Shown: positions 9,023 to 16,861, numbered from the stretch's first letter. The stretch is DNA of 64,000 nt from DASSUW01 sp963835525 (GCA_963835525.1 CAWIFM010000003.1:1116001-1180000); one strand, 5' to 3'. A program made the numbers and translations. Notes: a model not told the origin generated them from the letters alone.

Positions 9023-10441
9023 TAGGGTTGGTGTAGGTCCGGATCGGACGGAATAGATCGGTGGGAATCGAACCCGGGTTCTGTTCCCTTCGTGGTTCCG
9101 GCCACCCCGGCGCTCATGATCGTCGGACTTCTCACGGTTCGACGAAAGGAGGCGCCAGCGATGGCCGGTGCCGACAGGATGACGGTCGAGGAGGTCGTCA
9201 GGAAGGTGCTCGCTGATGAGCACGCCGATGTGATCCGCGAGGCGGTCAAGGCCGTCGCCGCGGAACTGATGGAGCTCGAAGTGTCCGCGCTGATCGGCGC
9301 CGAGCATGGTGAGCGCCGGCCGGATGACCGGGCGACGCATCGAAACGGCTATCGGTCGCGGCGGTGGGACACGCGCGCGGGCGAGATCGAGCTGCAGATC
9401 CCCAAGATCCGGCAGGGCAGCTATTTCCCGAGCATCCTGGAGCCGCGCCGGCGTTCGGAGCAGGCGCTGCTGAGTGTCGTCCAGCAGGCGTACGTCTGCG
9501 GTGTCTCGACCAGGCGCGTCGACCAGTTGGTCGAGAGCTTGGGGTTGCGCATCTCCAAGTCGGAGGTCAGCCGCGTCTGCCAGGGGCTCGATGAGCACGT
9601 CGAGGCCTTCCGGACCCGGCCGTTGGAGGGCCGCTACCCGTACCTGTTCTTGGACGCCAAGGTCGAGAAGGTCCGCGACGGTGGCCGCGTGGTCAACAAG
9701 GCGCTGGTGATCGCGCATGGCGTGCATGAGACCGGCCGCCGGGAGATCCTCTCGATCGATGTCGGCGAGGCCGAGACCGAGGCGTTCTGGACCGCCTTCC
9801 TCAGAGGCTTGGTCAAGCGCGGCCTGGTCGGCGTCCAACTCGCCATCAGCGACGCGCATGCCGGTCTGAAGGCAGCGATCGCCAAGGTCCTCGGCTGCGC
9901 CTGGCAGCGCTGCACGGTGCACTTCCTGCGTGATTGCTTCGGCCACGCCCGCAAAGACCAGCACGGCCTGCTCGGCGCACTGATCCGCCCGATCTTCGCC
10001 GCCGACTCGCACGCCCAAGCGCGCGATCGGCTCTCCGAAGCGGTCGCCCACCTCGATCGGCGGCTGAGCAAGATCGCCACCATGCTCGAGGACGCCGAGA
10101 CCGACATCCTGGCCTTCTACGCGTTCCCGGCAGCGCACTGGCGCAAGCTCCGCAGCACGAACCCGCTCGAGCGCTTCAACCGCGAGATCGGCCGGCGCAC
10201 CGACGTCGTCGGCATCTTCCCCGACGACCAGAGCCTGATCCGCCTGGCCGGAATGCTCTGCATCGAGCAAAACGACGAATGGCTGGTCGGCCGCGGCTAT
10301 CTCTCGGCCGAGTCGATCTCTCTCGTCCTCGCGGGACCAGACGATCACATAGACAAGGAGATCAAGCAGGAGGTGCCCGAGCTCCAAGCGGCCTGAGCCG
10401 CCAACGTCCTCACCGACGACGTGAGCGCCCCCCTCTTACAC
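9023..10441 (+). mobile_element. IS256-family insertion sequence
   Basis: A roughly 1.4-kb element lies between two copies of CACGTCCC and carries one full-length transposase. Its ends share only a short GGTGTA(A/G)G motif in inverted orientation (9030 on the left, 10442 on the right, complement), so the terminal repeats are weak and the exact ends are uncertain by several bases. It splits a NYN/OST-HTH gene oriented on the opposite strand. Confidence 0.75.
9161..10396 (+). CDS. IS256-family (Mutator superfamily) transposase
   Basis: 411 residues, full length for the family. I start it at ATG 9161 because AAAGGAGG lies a few bases upstream; in-frame codons extend further 5'. The DDE catalytic residues are visible: Asp in YLFLDAKVEKVR, Asp in LAISDAHAGLKAAI and Glu in STNPLERFNREIGRR. 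The conserved CQRCTVHF-like motif appears as AWQRCTVHFLRD. No frame disruption is seen, so the element may still be active. It lies antisense to the interrupted NYN gene. Confidence 0.95.
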   Translation: MAGADRMTVEEVVRKVLADEHADVIREAVKAVAAELMELEVSALIGAEHGERRPDDRATHRNGYRSRRWDTRAGEIELQIPKIRQGSYFPSILEPRRRSEQALLSVVQQAYVCGVSTRRVDQLVESLGLRISKSEVSRVCQGLDEHVEAFRTRPLEGRYPYLFLDAKVEKVRDGGRVVNKALVIAHGVHETGRREILSIDVGEAETEAFWTAFLRGLVKRGLVGVQLAISDAHAGLKAAIAKVLGCAWQRCTVHFLRDCFGHARKDQHGLLGALIRPIFAADSHAQARDRLSEAVAHLDRRLSKIATMLEDAETDILAFYAFPAAHWRKLRSTNPLERFNREIGRRTDVVGIFPDDQSLIRLAGMLCIEQNDEWLVGRGYLSAESISLVLAGPDDHIDKEIKQEVPELQAA

Positions 10442-10449
10442 CACGTCCC
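10442..10449. repeat. Right copy of 8-bp target duplication CACGTCCC
   Basis: Matches 9015-9022 exactly and abuts the right end of the IS256-family element. Confidence 0.65.
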
Positions 10450-11026
10450 GGGACTTGACTTCGCCGGAAACCTTAGATGTGCCGGCCACCGGCCGGAGAG
10501 CAGAGATGAGCTGTGCCGCTTCTAACGACTCATCGCAAACCGACTGATAAGCCGTCGACGCTGGTCCAGCGGCAACCATCGTCGTGCGCCGATCGTGAGC
10601 TCGGATCCGGGCCATCAGTGGCGTGAAGTCTGCATCCGCCGAACACACCACGAATTCGTCGTAGCGCGTGTCGTGTGCCAACGCATGACCGCGTCCAGCA
10701 CAAGTGAATATCAGCGCTGCTCTTCCCTGCTTGGTGAGCGAGGGACAATCCACTACACGAAAGCCCGTGCTCGTATAGAAGGAACGGAACTGCCCGAACG
10801 GCCCAGGGTTCAGGTAGCAGATGCGAGTGAGGAACCGGCGGCGGAACTTCCCCGTTTCATCCTCGCCCACGGCCAGCCACGCGAGCAACCGATCAGGGCT
10901 TGTTGCGAATATCTCAGCCGCAGAGGGGTCGGCCACTACAAGGCCCAAGTAGACGTTGTCGAAGTCGACAAAGAGCGCACTACGCCTCACGTCCATTTGG
11001 CCATCGAGCTCGTCAACCATAGTCAA
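10442..11026 (-). pseudogene. 5' part of an IS-interrupted NYN-domain RNase-like gene
   Basis: It begins MTMVDELDGQMDVRRSALFVDFDN; a start at the second Met (10996) is equally possible. It carries the NYN/PIN-like core: VDFDNVYLGL, RICYLNPGPFGQFRSFY, DCPSLTKQG and YDEFVVCSADADFTPL. Between KQG and ALAH the read frame is scrambled. The alternative frame encodes GKSSADIHL, the expected conserved Asp motif. Three one-base losses (about 10724, 10701 and 10686) explain this and together restore the frame. The gene then runs into the IS element and stops. Catalytic activity is unlikely. Confidence 0.75.
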
Positions 11027-11199
11027 CTCGGTCGCTACAGCATCTGTGTCGATCGGCAGAGCTTGACGGTCGGTGCTCTAGCCGCCACTACGACGATAGC
11101 GGTATTCAGCGCGTGATGGGTGGTTGGCGGCCAAGGCGTGTCCGCGGTAATGCGTTGGATGAGCAGAGCGAGCCGTCAGGCGCGCGGTGCGTTCCGGCT

Positions 11200-12021
11200 A
11201 CGTAACGCGCCGTGGCTCGGCCGGCAAGCAGTGCGAGAATCGCTCGGATCTCGCCGTAGATCTCCGCGCCGATAGGCGCGCGCTGTCATGGGTAGCGAGA
11301 TGACGAGGCGCGCAGACGAGCAGGATCGCGGCATAGGCGCGCCGTTTCCGCAGCAGCGTCGAGGAGCCGCAGCGGACGAAGAACGCGATCGCGCGGCGCA
11401 GGAAGCGATGGCGGTGCTGGCCCTCTCGCGAGGACATCGGCAGGCCAGGGGGGTGGCGTCGTCATGGCGACGTGCAGGTAGTCGTAGCCGACCGTGTTGC
11501 GGCGCACGCCCGAGCGCGTCGGTGCGGGCGCGGGTTGTAGTGCTGGCGCAGCCGGTCGCGGACGCGGTGGCCGGCGCCGCCCTGGATGCGCCCGAGCTTT
11601 TTGACGTCGATGTGGATCAGCTCGCCCGGCCGCTCGCGCTCGTAGCGCTCGGCCGGCTCCAGGCCCGAGCCGGCCGAGGCGGCCCATCCCGATCCGGGGC
11701 AGGATGCCCGAGACCGTCGAGAGCGGGATGCCCGAGCAGCGCGGCGATCTCCGGGCCCGTGAACCGCAGCCGCCGCAGCGCGGCGATCGCTTCGATCCGC
11801 TGCTCGTCGGTGCGGTTGGCGACCACGCGCGGGGCGCTGCTGCGATCCAGCAGACCGCTCTCGGGCAAGCGCGGTAGCGAGCCACCCACTTCCCACAGGT
11901 TCTTTCGACTGGTCTCAGCGGCCGCCGCAGCGGCCTTGATCGACCAGCCCTGCTCGAGCACCCTGCAACACCATCCGACGCCGCTGCGTCAATGACAGGG
12001 CCGCGTTAGCGTGCAACTTCA
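11200..12021 (-). pseudogene. Decayed IS481-type transposase
   Basis: From an ATG at about 12021 the minus strand reads MKLHANAALSLTQRRRMV, then shifts frame to VLEQGWSIKAAAAAAETSRK and on to NRTDEQRIEAIAALRRLRF and TGPEIAALLGIPLSTVSGIL. The integrase core follows in yet other frames (ERPGELIHIDVKKLGRIQGG, VGYDYLHVAM, FLRRAIAFFVRCG). At least four frame changes are needed and the C-terminal catalytic Glu region is missing. This is a dead IS481/IS3-related transposase remnant. No convincing terminal repeats were found. Confidence 0.8.
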
Positions 12022-12061
12022 TCCGGTGTCCTCCTTGGGACTGGGACGCTTCGACAGCCAC

Positions 12062-12325
12062 TCAGCCTCCAAGGAGGCCCGGATGAACAACGTGCCGCAG
12101 GAGCTTCGCGCGAGACAGTACGGCGACGTTCTCGCGGGCGACGCCGAGCGCGGTGTCGGCGAAGGTCCTGATGATGAAGCCGAGCATGCTGCCGCCTGCG
12201 GTGCTCCGCTCGCGGCGCATGTCTTCGAACGTCTGCTCCATCGACTCGCCGAATCGCTCGCGGAAGCTCCGCGGGTAGAGGCCCAGGAGCGCCCGATACG
12301 CGGCGCGTGTGCGATCACGTGGCAT
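12062..12325 (-). CDS. PadR-linked membrane-protein fragment, probably truncated
   Basis: 88 codons starting MPRDRTRAAYRALLGLYPRS and continuing FRERFGESMEQTFEDMRRE. This opening is typical of larger membrane proteins and ADOP-type permeases encoded beside PadR regulators, which go on for hundreds of residues. Here the frame stops soon after GVARENVAVLSRAK, right beside the IS481 remnant, so the gene was probably cut by that insertion. Its ATG overlaps the PadR stop by 11 bp, showing an operon. Without its membrane part it is unlikely to function. Confidence 0.55.
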   Translation of the reverse strand: MPRDRTRAAYRALLGLYPRSFRERFGESMEQTFEDMRRERSTAGGSMLGFIIRTFADTALGVARENVAVLSRAKLLRHVVHPGLLGG

Positions 12326-12665
12326 GGGCCGACCGCTTCGCGAACGCCTGATTCCCGCGCGCCAGATCCACGACGTGCTCGTAGCGCGCAAGCTCAGTAG
12401 CGAGCGCCTCCGTGCCCTCTGTGCTGATCGCGTAGTAGATGCGCCGCTCGTCGTCGATCGCCGGATCGACGCGCTTGTCGCTTTCGCGGATCAGCCCCGC
12501 ATCGAGCATCCGCCGGAGCGATCCGTACAGCGTGCCGGCACCCATCGGGACACGCCCCTGCGAGTCGCCTTCGACCTGCTTCATGATCGCGTAGCCGTGG
12601 AGCTCATCGCGCGAAAGCGCGAGGAGGATGTGGAACACGGCGGGCGTCAACGGCTTCCGCGCCAT
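12315..12665 (-). CDS. PadR-family transcriptional regulator
   Basis: 116 residues, MARKPLTPAVFHILLALSRD start, with the winged helix LHGYAIMKQVEG and GAGTLYGSLRRMLDAGLI, then a short C-terminal dimerisation helix. This is a PadR-s1-sized protein. I prefer the start at 12665 because the longer frame would run through a palindrome that looks like an operator just upstream. PadR proteins usually repress their own operon and release on binding a small ligand. The partner gene downstream appears truncated. Confidence 0.9.
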   Translation of the reverse strand: MARKPLTPAVFHILLALSRDELHGYAIMKQVEGDSQGRVPMGAGTLYGSLRRMLDAGLIRESDKRVDPAIDDERRIYYAISTEGTEALATELARYEHVVDLARGNQAFAKRSAHAT

Positions 12666-12668
12666 GTC

Positions 12669-12697
12669 CGAACTATATCCGTTACGGATATAGTTCG
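12669..12697. promoter_or_regulatory. Palindromic operator of the PadR gene
   Basis: A perfect inverted repeat: CGAACTATATCCG, spacer TTA, then CGGATATAGTTCG. It sits 3 bases upstream of the PadR ATG in an otherwise GC-rich stretch and is AT-rich in the way of PadR sites. It would cover the ribosome-binding region and probably the transcription start, fitting autorepression and perhaps a leaderless mRNA. It may also influence the divergent gene at 12758. Confidence 0.75.
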
Positions 12698-12757
12698 CAA
12701 GCGCGCCGGCCTTGCCGCGACCTGATCCGATCACATCGGTGCCACGCATGTGCGGTC

Positions 12758-12973
12758 ATGCGCAAGCTCATCCTCATCTCAGCCGCGATCACCGCGCTGG
12801 CCGCGCCGGCGCAAGCGCTCGCGACCCCCATCATCGGCACCGTGTCCCGCACCGACACAGTCGGAGTCAGGGGCAGCATCTATTTCAACCCGGCCACGCA
12901 CACCCTCGGTCCGAACGGCGAGGTCGTCGCGCACTTCAACCACGCTCAGCGCCTGTACTACCTGCCCTACTGA
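12758..12973 (+). CDS. Small secreted protein of unknown function
   Basis: 71 residues: a signal peptide (MRKLILISAAITALAAPAQA, cleavage likely after ALA), then a roughly 50-residue mature part ending YYLPY. It is divergent from the PadR operon, with the operator-like palindrome between them. I do not recognise the family. The signal peptide and a following hairpin at 12990-13008 make it likely to be a real gene. Confidence 0.55.
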   Translation: MRKLILISAAITALAAPAQALATPIIGTVSRTDTVGVRGSIYFNPATHTLGPNGEVVAHFNHAQRLYYLPY

Positions 12974-12989
12974 GCGGGACGGCAGGGCC

Positions 12990-13008
12990 ACCGACTGCCT
13001 CAGTCGGT
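12990..13008. terminator. Hairpin between convergent genes
   Basis: ACCGACT, loop GCCTC, AGTCGGT: a perfect 7-bp stem lying 16 bases after the small secreted gene and reaching the end of the convergent DUF1801 gene. No U-tract is present, so termination strength is uncertain. Confidence 0.4.
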
Positions 13009-13341
13009 CGTCGTGATCTCCCGCATGCGGGAGATCACGAGGTCTGCCAGGACGTCCGCCGGCACCGGGCTGTCGGGCGAGAAACGGATCGTTCCCTTGG
13101 CGACGTCGAAACCATCCAGTCGATCCCTGACCGCGTCGATCGCCGCAGGGCTGAACGGGAAGACGCTCAGGTGCTTCTTGGCAGCCTTGAAGCCGAGTAG
13201 TGGGCGCCCGGCGTAGATGAACGCCGGAATGCCGTAGCTGGTGCCCAGTTCGGCGTCGGGCGCCAGTTCGGCGACGACGGCCCGCACGCGCTCCAGGGCG
13301 GCCTTCTGCGCCGGTGGCAGGTCATCGAGGTAGTCGTCCAT
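13000..13341 (-). CDS. DUF1801 (YdhG/CyaY-like fold) protein
   Basis: 113 residues, MDDYLDDLPPAQKAALERVR start, with GTSYGIPAFIYAGRPLLGFK and KKHLSVFPFSP, the hallmark of DUF1801 proteins (YdhG/YdeI-like). Family members have a frataxin/YjbR-like alpha/beta fold and no settled function; some are called iron chaperones without proof. The start is chosen at the Met that opens the conserved domain. Its last codons contain a 30-bp perfect palindrome (13011-13040). Confidence 0.85.
   Translation of the reverse strand: MDDYLDDLPPAQKAALERVRAVVAELAPDAELGTSYGIPAFIYAGRPLLGFKAAKKHLSVFPFSPAAIDAVRDRLDGFDVAKGTIRFSPDSPVPADVLADLVISRMREITTTD
13011..13040. repeat. Perfect 30-bp palindrome inside the DUF1801 3' end
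   Basis: One arm is TCGTGATCTCCCGCA and the other is its exact complement with no spacer. It encodes part of VISRMREIT. It could act as a transcription terminator or a protein site, or be chance. Confidence 0.6.
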
Positions 13342-13360
13342 CGCCGACACAGCGCGAGGA

Positions 13361-13699
13361 TCATCCCAAGCGGCTCTGGAGCTCGGCGTCGTCCGACACG
13401 AACCAGACCTGCCGACCGCGGTTCGACTCGCGGACGAACGCGTCCAGCGCCTGGCTCGCCGCGACGCGGCCGCTGATGTCACCGACGAGCGCGAGTTGGA
13501 TCTTGTAGTTGGCGCACGTCTGCATCAGTTCGCCGGCGACCCCGCTGCGCAGGTCGAAGAACGCCGGGTCGAGTCGCGCGACCGGCACGGCGATCCAGTC
13601 CGCCCCGTCGGCGCCATCGGCGTAGCTCAGCTCGACCAGGTCGGCTGCGCTTCCGATCACCGTCCCGTCAGGGCTCAGGTGAAAGACGCGCGCTCTCAC
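13361..13699 (-). CDS. DUF4180 protein
   Basis: 112 residues from a GTG. FFDLRSGVAGELMQTCANYK, IQLALVGDISG and ESNRGRQVWFVSD are the family signature. DUF4180 proteins are small, cytoplasmic and uncharacterised. It lies 19 bp upstream of the DUF1801 gene on the same strand, so the two are probably cotranscribed. Confidence 0.85.
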   Translation of the reverse strand: MRARVFHLSPDGTVIGSAADLVELSYADGADGADWIAVPVARLDPAFFDLRSGVAGELMQTCANYKIQLALVGDISGRVAASQALDAFVRESNRGRQVWFVSDDAELQSRLG

Positions 13700-13832
13700 G
13701 ATCCGCCGACTGTTACAGAACGCCCCCCGGGTGGGGGATTGACGATGCGTGCACGTCGTTCAGACGGAGGAATTTCGGACGCAGCCGTCCGCTCTACGGC
13801 AGGAGAGTCAACTCACCAGTCGGGAGGATTGC

Positions 13833-14261
13833 ATGACGTTCAGCACAGCAATGAAGGCGATGATCGCCGTCGTCGCGGCGGTCGCGGCGGTCGCGGTGGC
13901 GCTCACCGCCGCCGCCGTCGCGATGGCGGACGCGAAGGACACCGTCTCGTTCGAAGGGCATGTGCGAGGAGAGAGCGCGTTCTTCGACGACATCGACGGC
14001 GAGAGCTTCAGGATCTGCGACCGCTCCCGCGACAACATGCCGGTGGGCGTGCGCTTCTCGTACATCCGCAAGAACGGCACGCGGCAGACCGGCGCTCACT
14101 GGCACACCGCCGGAGTGGACGGCCTGGGCAATCGCGGTGTGCGCGGCTGCTCGGCCGGCTCGCACAACTTCGGCGAGGGTCGCCGCGTCTGGTTCCAGAC
14201 GTGCATCAAGCACCAGGGCGGCGCCCTGACCTGCAGCCCGACCGAGGTCACGGTGGCGTGA
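13833..14261 (+). CDS. Secreted protein of unknown family, first of a tandem pair
   Basis: 142 residues with a hydrophobic N-terminal signal (MIAVVAAVAAVAVALTAAAV, cleavage near AMADA). The mature part carries FRICDRSRDNMPVGVRFSY, NGTRQTGAHWH, GVDGLGN and HNFGEGRRVWFQTC. The ATG is supported by GGGAGG a few bases upstream. Four cysteines are conserved with the next gene, suggesting two disulfides outside the cell. Its stop overlaps the next gene's start (TGATG), so the pair is coexpressed. No function can be assigned. Confidence 0.8.
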   Translation: MTFSTAMKAMIAVVAAVAAVAVALTAAAVAMADAKDTVSFEGHVRGESAFFDDIDGESFRICDRSRDNMPVGVRFSYIRKNGTRQTGAHWHTAGVDGLGNRGVRGCSAGSHNFGEGRRVWFQTCIKHQGGALTCSPTEVTVA

Positions 14262-14683
14262 TGAGGAACCTCGCGATCACGCTCGCCGCTGCGGCGGCCA
14301 TGACGCTGGGCGCCGCCGCGTCCGCCAGCGCCGACGCCAACGTATCCGTCTCCTTCGGCGGGCACATACGCGGCCTGGCGACGTTCTACTCCGCGGGCGA
14401 CGAGTTCCGGATCTGCGACCGGCAGCGCGACAACCTGCCGGTGGGCGTCCGCTACTCCTACGTCCGCACGAACGGTACGACCCAGCGCGGGCAGCACTGG
14501 CACTACTGGGGCGTCGACGGTGTCGGCAACCCTGACAGCCATGGGTACCCGGAGAAGGGCTGCTCGTACGGTGACCACAACTTCGGCGAGCGCCGCCGGG
14601 TGTGGTTCCAGGCCTGCGTCGGGCAGCCGGACGAGGGACACGTCACCTGCGGCAAGACCCAGGTGACCAGGACGGGGCCGTAG
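14261..14683 (+). CDS. Secreted protein of unknown family, second of a tandem pair
   Basis: 140 residues with a clean signal peptide (MRNLAITLAAAAAMTLGAAA, cleavage near ASA-DA). It is colinear with the preceding protein: FRICDRQRDNLPVGVRYSY, NGTTQRGQHWHYWGVDG, HNFGERRRVWFQAC, and the same four cysteines. A local tandem duplication is the simplest origin. The small Trp/His-rich fold might bind a ligand or the cell wall. I do not recognise the family. Confidence 0.8.
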   Translation: MRNLAITLAAAAAMTLGAAASASADANVSVSFGGHIRGLATFYSAGDEFRICDRQRDNLPVGVRYSYVRTNGTTQRGQHWHYWGVDGVGNPDSHGYPEKGCSYGDHNFGERRRVWFQACVGQPDEGHVTCGKTQVTRTGP

Positions 14684-14775
14684 TGATGAGGCGCGACCGG
14701 GCCGGCCACGAACGGCAGGCCCGGTCGTGCCAACTTATTACTCGGGATACGCCGATACGTGAGAAGATCGCCTTC

Positions 14776-15036
14776 ATGGCGGATGCCGGGGAGCTGCGCA
14801 TCCAGGGCCGTCTTCGAGTGATCGAGGTGACGGGTTCCTGGGGCGCCTACGCCGGCGAGCGGATCGTCGTCGGGCCAGGCGAGAGCTTCCGCGACGACCT
14901 CGGCATCAAGATCCGTGAGGCGTTCGAGGAGGGCGCCGCTGACGCGCTCGCCAAGGGCCGCTCTCCGTCAGAGCATTTCGAGCTGCCCAACGTGCGGATC
15001 ACCATCGAGGTCGTACCGCCCTCCGCGAACACCTGA
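14776..15036 (+). CDS. Hypothetical small cytoplasmic protein
   Basis: 86 residues: MADAGELRIQGRLRVIEVTG, followed by WGAYAGERIVVGPGESFRDD, an Ala/Glu-rich helix and the C-terminal strand VRITIEVVPP. There is no signal peptide or membrane segment. Predicted beta-beta-alpha-beta composition. Codon use matches the surrounding genes. Family not recognised. Confidence 0.55.
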   Translation: MADAGELRIQGRLRVIEVTGSWGAYAGERIVVGPGESFRDDLGIKIREAFEEGAADALAKGRSPSEHFELPNVRITIEVVPPSANT

Positions 15037-15069
15037 CGCGCTCGCGGCGTGATCCTGTAGAACCATCGT

Positions 15070-15231
15070 GTGACCACGCCGCCTCTCTGCCCGACCTGCG
15101 GCCAGCCGGCCAGCGAAGCGCTCGGTGGCCCCGAGCACGACTGGGAGTGCCGCAACGAGGCGTGCCCCGAGTTCGGCCAGCCGGTGCAGGCTGACGAGCC
15201 CGAGCGCGAGGACGATGCCGACCTGGGATGA
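15070..15231 (+). CDS. Small zinc-ribbon protein
   Basis: 53 residues from a GTG. Two cysteine pairs (CPTCGQP near residue 7, CRNEAC near residue 27) form a zinc-ribbon pattern, followed by an acidic tail. It overlaps the YjbR-like gene by 17 bp in another frame, indicating a coupled pair. The cysteine spacing makes it plausible, but it is short. Confidence 0.5.
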   Translation: MTTPPLCPTCGQPASEALGGPEHDWECRNEACPEFGQPVQADEPEREDDADLG

Positions 15232-15559
15232 CGTCGTCGAGATCGGTCTCCGGTTCCCGGAGGTCGAGGTCGGCACCTCGTTCGGCACGCCCGCGATGAA
15301 GGTCGGGGGCAGGGGGATGATCTGCCGCCTGCGGACGAACCCGGACGCCCTCGTGATGCGCGTCATCGACGTCGCCGACGCCGAGGCGCTGCTCAAGGGC
15401 CGGCCGGACGTGTACTTCTCGACGCCCCACTACGACGGCTGGCCCTACGTGCTCGTCCGGCTCGACGTCGTCGATCCCGTCGAGCTGTCGGAGCTGATCG
15501 AGGACGCCTGGCGGCTGCGCGCGCCGAAACGCGCGATCAAGGCGTACGACGCACGGTAG
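15215..15559 (+). CDS. MmcQ/YjbR family protein
   Basis: 114 residues, MPTWDDVVEIGLRFPEVEVG start, with SFGTPAMKVGGRGMICRLR, MRVIDVADAEALL and GWPYVLVRLDVVD. These match the MmcQ/YjbR double-wing fold, a cytoplasmic family with suggested but unproven DNA binding. It shares a fold class with the DUF1801 protein 2 kb upstream. Confidence 0.85.
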   Translation: MPTWDDVVEIGLRFPEVEVGTSFGTPAMKVGGRGMICRLRTNPDALVMRVIDVADAEALLKGRPDVYFSTPHYDGWPYVLVRLDVVDPVELSELIEDAWRLRAPKRAIKAYDAR

Positions 15560-15658
15560 CCAGCTGGCTGGGCGGGCGGCCGGCGAACGGGCTCGGTGCT
15601 CACGTCCTCGCGACGTCTGGCGCCTCGCCTCGACGTTCCGCGTAGATCGTCGACGACG

Positions 15659-16321
15659 CTAGGTGATGAACTCGACGTCCGAAGCCGGCAAAGAGGCTTG
15701 CGACGAGTCCTTGACGAGGAGGTACTTGATGCTCCCGTCGCCGGTCCGCTCGATTGCCACGGCAAGCCAGTCGGTCTGATCGGGTGCTGGCACTTTGTGG
15801 TTCTTCGCGCGTATTGCCTTGGGCAGGGGGACGAGCTCGGGCGGAGCCGACGTCGCAGGCGGCGCGTAGAGCGTGCGCGCGGCTTCGAGCATCGAGGTCG
15901 CCACTTTCGTGCGCGCGTCGATGACGGCGATCGCTGCGGTCGCACGCCCGCGGACGTCCGATGCGATCAAGTACCCGATCGCGATGACGAGTGCAGCGGT
16001 TATAAGCGACGCCCCGGCGAGAAGGACAACCTGGATCTTCTCGGGTTGACCGTCATACCACGACGCGACGATCCCCCAGAGCGGGATCACGGCGACGCCC
16101 AGGCCGGCCGCCCACCACTTCGACGCCGCGGTAGCTCCTGCCTCGATCAGGGCGACGCTTTGCGGCGGCCCGAAGAGCAGCCCATGGAAGCCCTCGGCCT
16201 TCTTCGCCTCATCCGTGGTTCCCAGGAGATCCAACCCCTCGAGCAGGCCCCTGACCGGTTTGCAGAGGTCTGCTCCCTCGAGAGATACCGCCTGGCTCGG
16301 GATCTTGACGTCGTCGGTCAT
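15659..16321 (-). CDS. Hypothetical two-TM membrane protein
   Basis: 220 residues from the Met of MTDDVKIPSQAVSLEG; the frame extends further 5' but without obvious coding character. Two adjacent hydrophobic segments (WWAAGLGVAVIPLWGIVASW and VVLLAGASLITAALVIAIGY) anchor it. The C-terminal half (KAIRAKNHKVPAPDQTDW, IKYLLVKDSSQAS) is soluble. There is no recognisable enzyme motif. Slightly lower GC than its neighbours suggests an accessory gene. Confidence 0.6.
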   Translation of the reverse strand: MTDDVKIPSQAVSLEGADLCKPVRGLLEGLDLLGTTDEAKKAEGFHGLLFGPPQSVALIEAGATAASKWWAAGLGVAVIPLWGIVASWYDGQPEKIQVVLLAGASLITAALVIAIGYLIASDVRGRATAAIAVIDARTKVATSMLEAARTLYAPPATSAPPELVPLPKAIRAKNHKVPAPDQTDWLAVAIERTGDGSIKYLLVKDSSQASLPASDVEFIT

Positions 16322-16498
16322 CCGCGTGCCGACTCTCTCACCAGCGCAAAGGTGTGTGTCAATGATTGAGATCTCAAAACGATAAGTGACGTCGACCTTG
16401 CAGGCGGCGGCCCTGGCGGTCGGACCGGGTGATCGCACTCGCCCGGATGACGGGGAGCGGGACTAGGATCCCGCCACACCGATCGAGGGGGTCCAAAG

Positions 16499-16843
16499 AT
16501 GGCTCGCACGCCGCAGGAGGTCTTCGCCCACCACGCCGAGGTGCTGATCGCCGGCGATCTCGAGGGGATCGTCAGCGACTACGCCGACGACGCCGTGTTC
16601 ATCACGCCCGAGGGGACCCGGCGCGGGAAGGACGGCGTACGCGAGGGCTTCGTGAAGCTGCTCGGGGACGTGCCGTCCGCGGAGTGGGCGGTACCGACCC
16701 AGATCTTCGAGGGCGACCACCTGTTCATCGAGTGGAGCGCGGACGCGGAGAAGACGCGCGTCGAGGACGGGGTCGACACGTTCATGTTCCGTGACGGGCA
16801 GATCATCATGCAGACGGTCCGCTACACGGTGCAGCAGAAGTAG
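16499..16843 (+). CDS. SnoaL-like / NTF2-fold protein
   Basis: 114 residues: MARTPQEVFAHHAEVLIAGD, DYADDAVFITPEGTRRGKDG, EWSADAEKTRVEDGVDTFMF and IIMQTVRYTV. This is the cone-shaped NTF2/SnoaL fold of ketosteroid-isomerase-like proteins. The fold is clear but the substrate is not. A strong hairpin at 16862-16887 follows it. Confidence 0.85.
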   Translation: MARTPQEVFAHHAEVLIAGDLEGIVSDYADDAVFITPEGTRRGKDGVREGFVKLLGDVPSAEWAVPTQIFEGDHLFIEWSADAEKTRVEDGVDTFMFRDGQIIMQTVRYTVQQK

Positions 16844-16861
16844 CTCAGCGAGCACGGAGAC

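Noticed and set aside
9030..10442. IS256 ends set by the GGTGTA inverted motif
   Set aside because: With those ends no flanking duplication appears; ends inside the CACGTCCC repeats fit better, though terminal repeats are then unequal.
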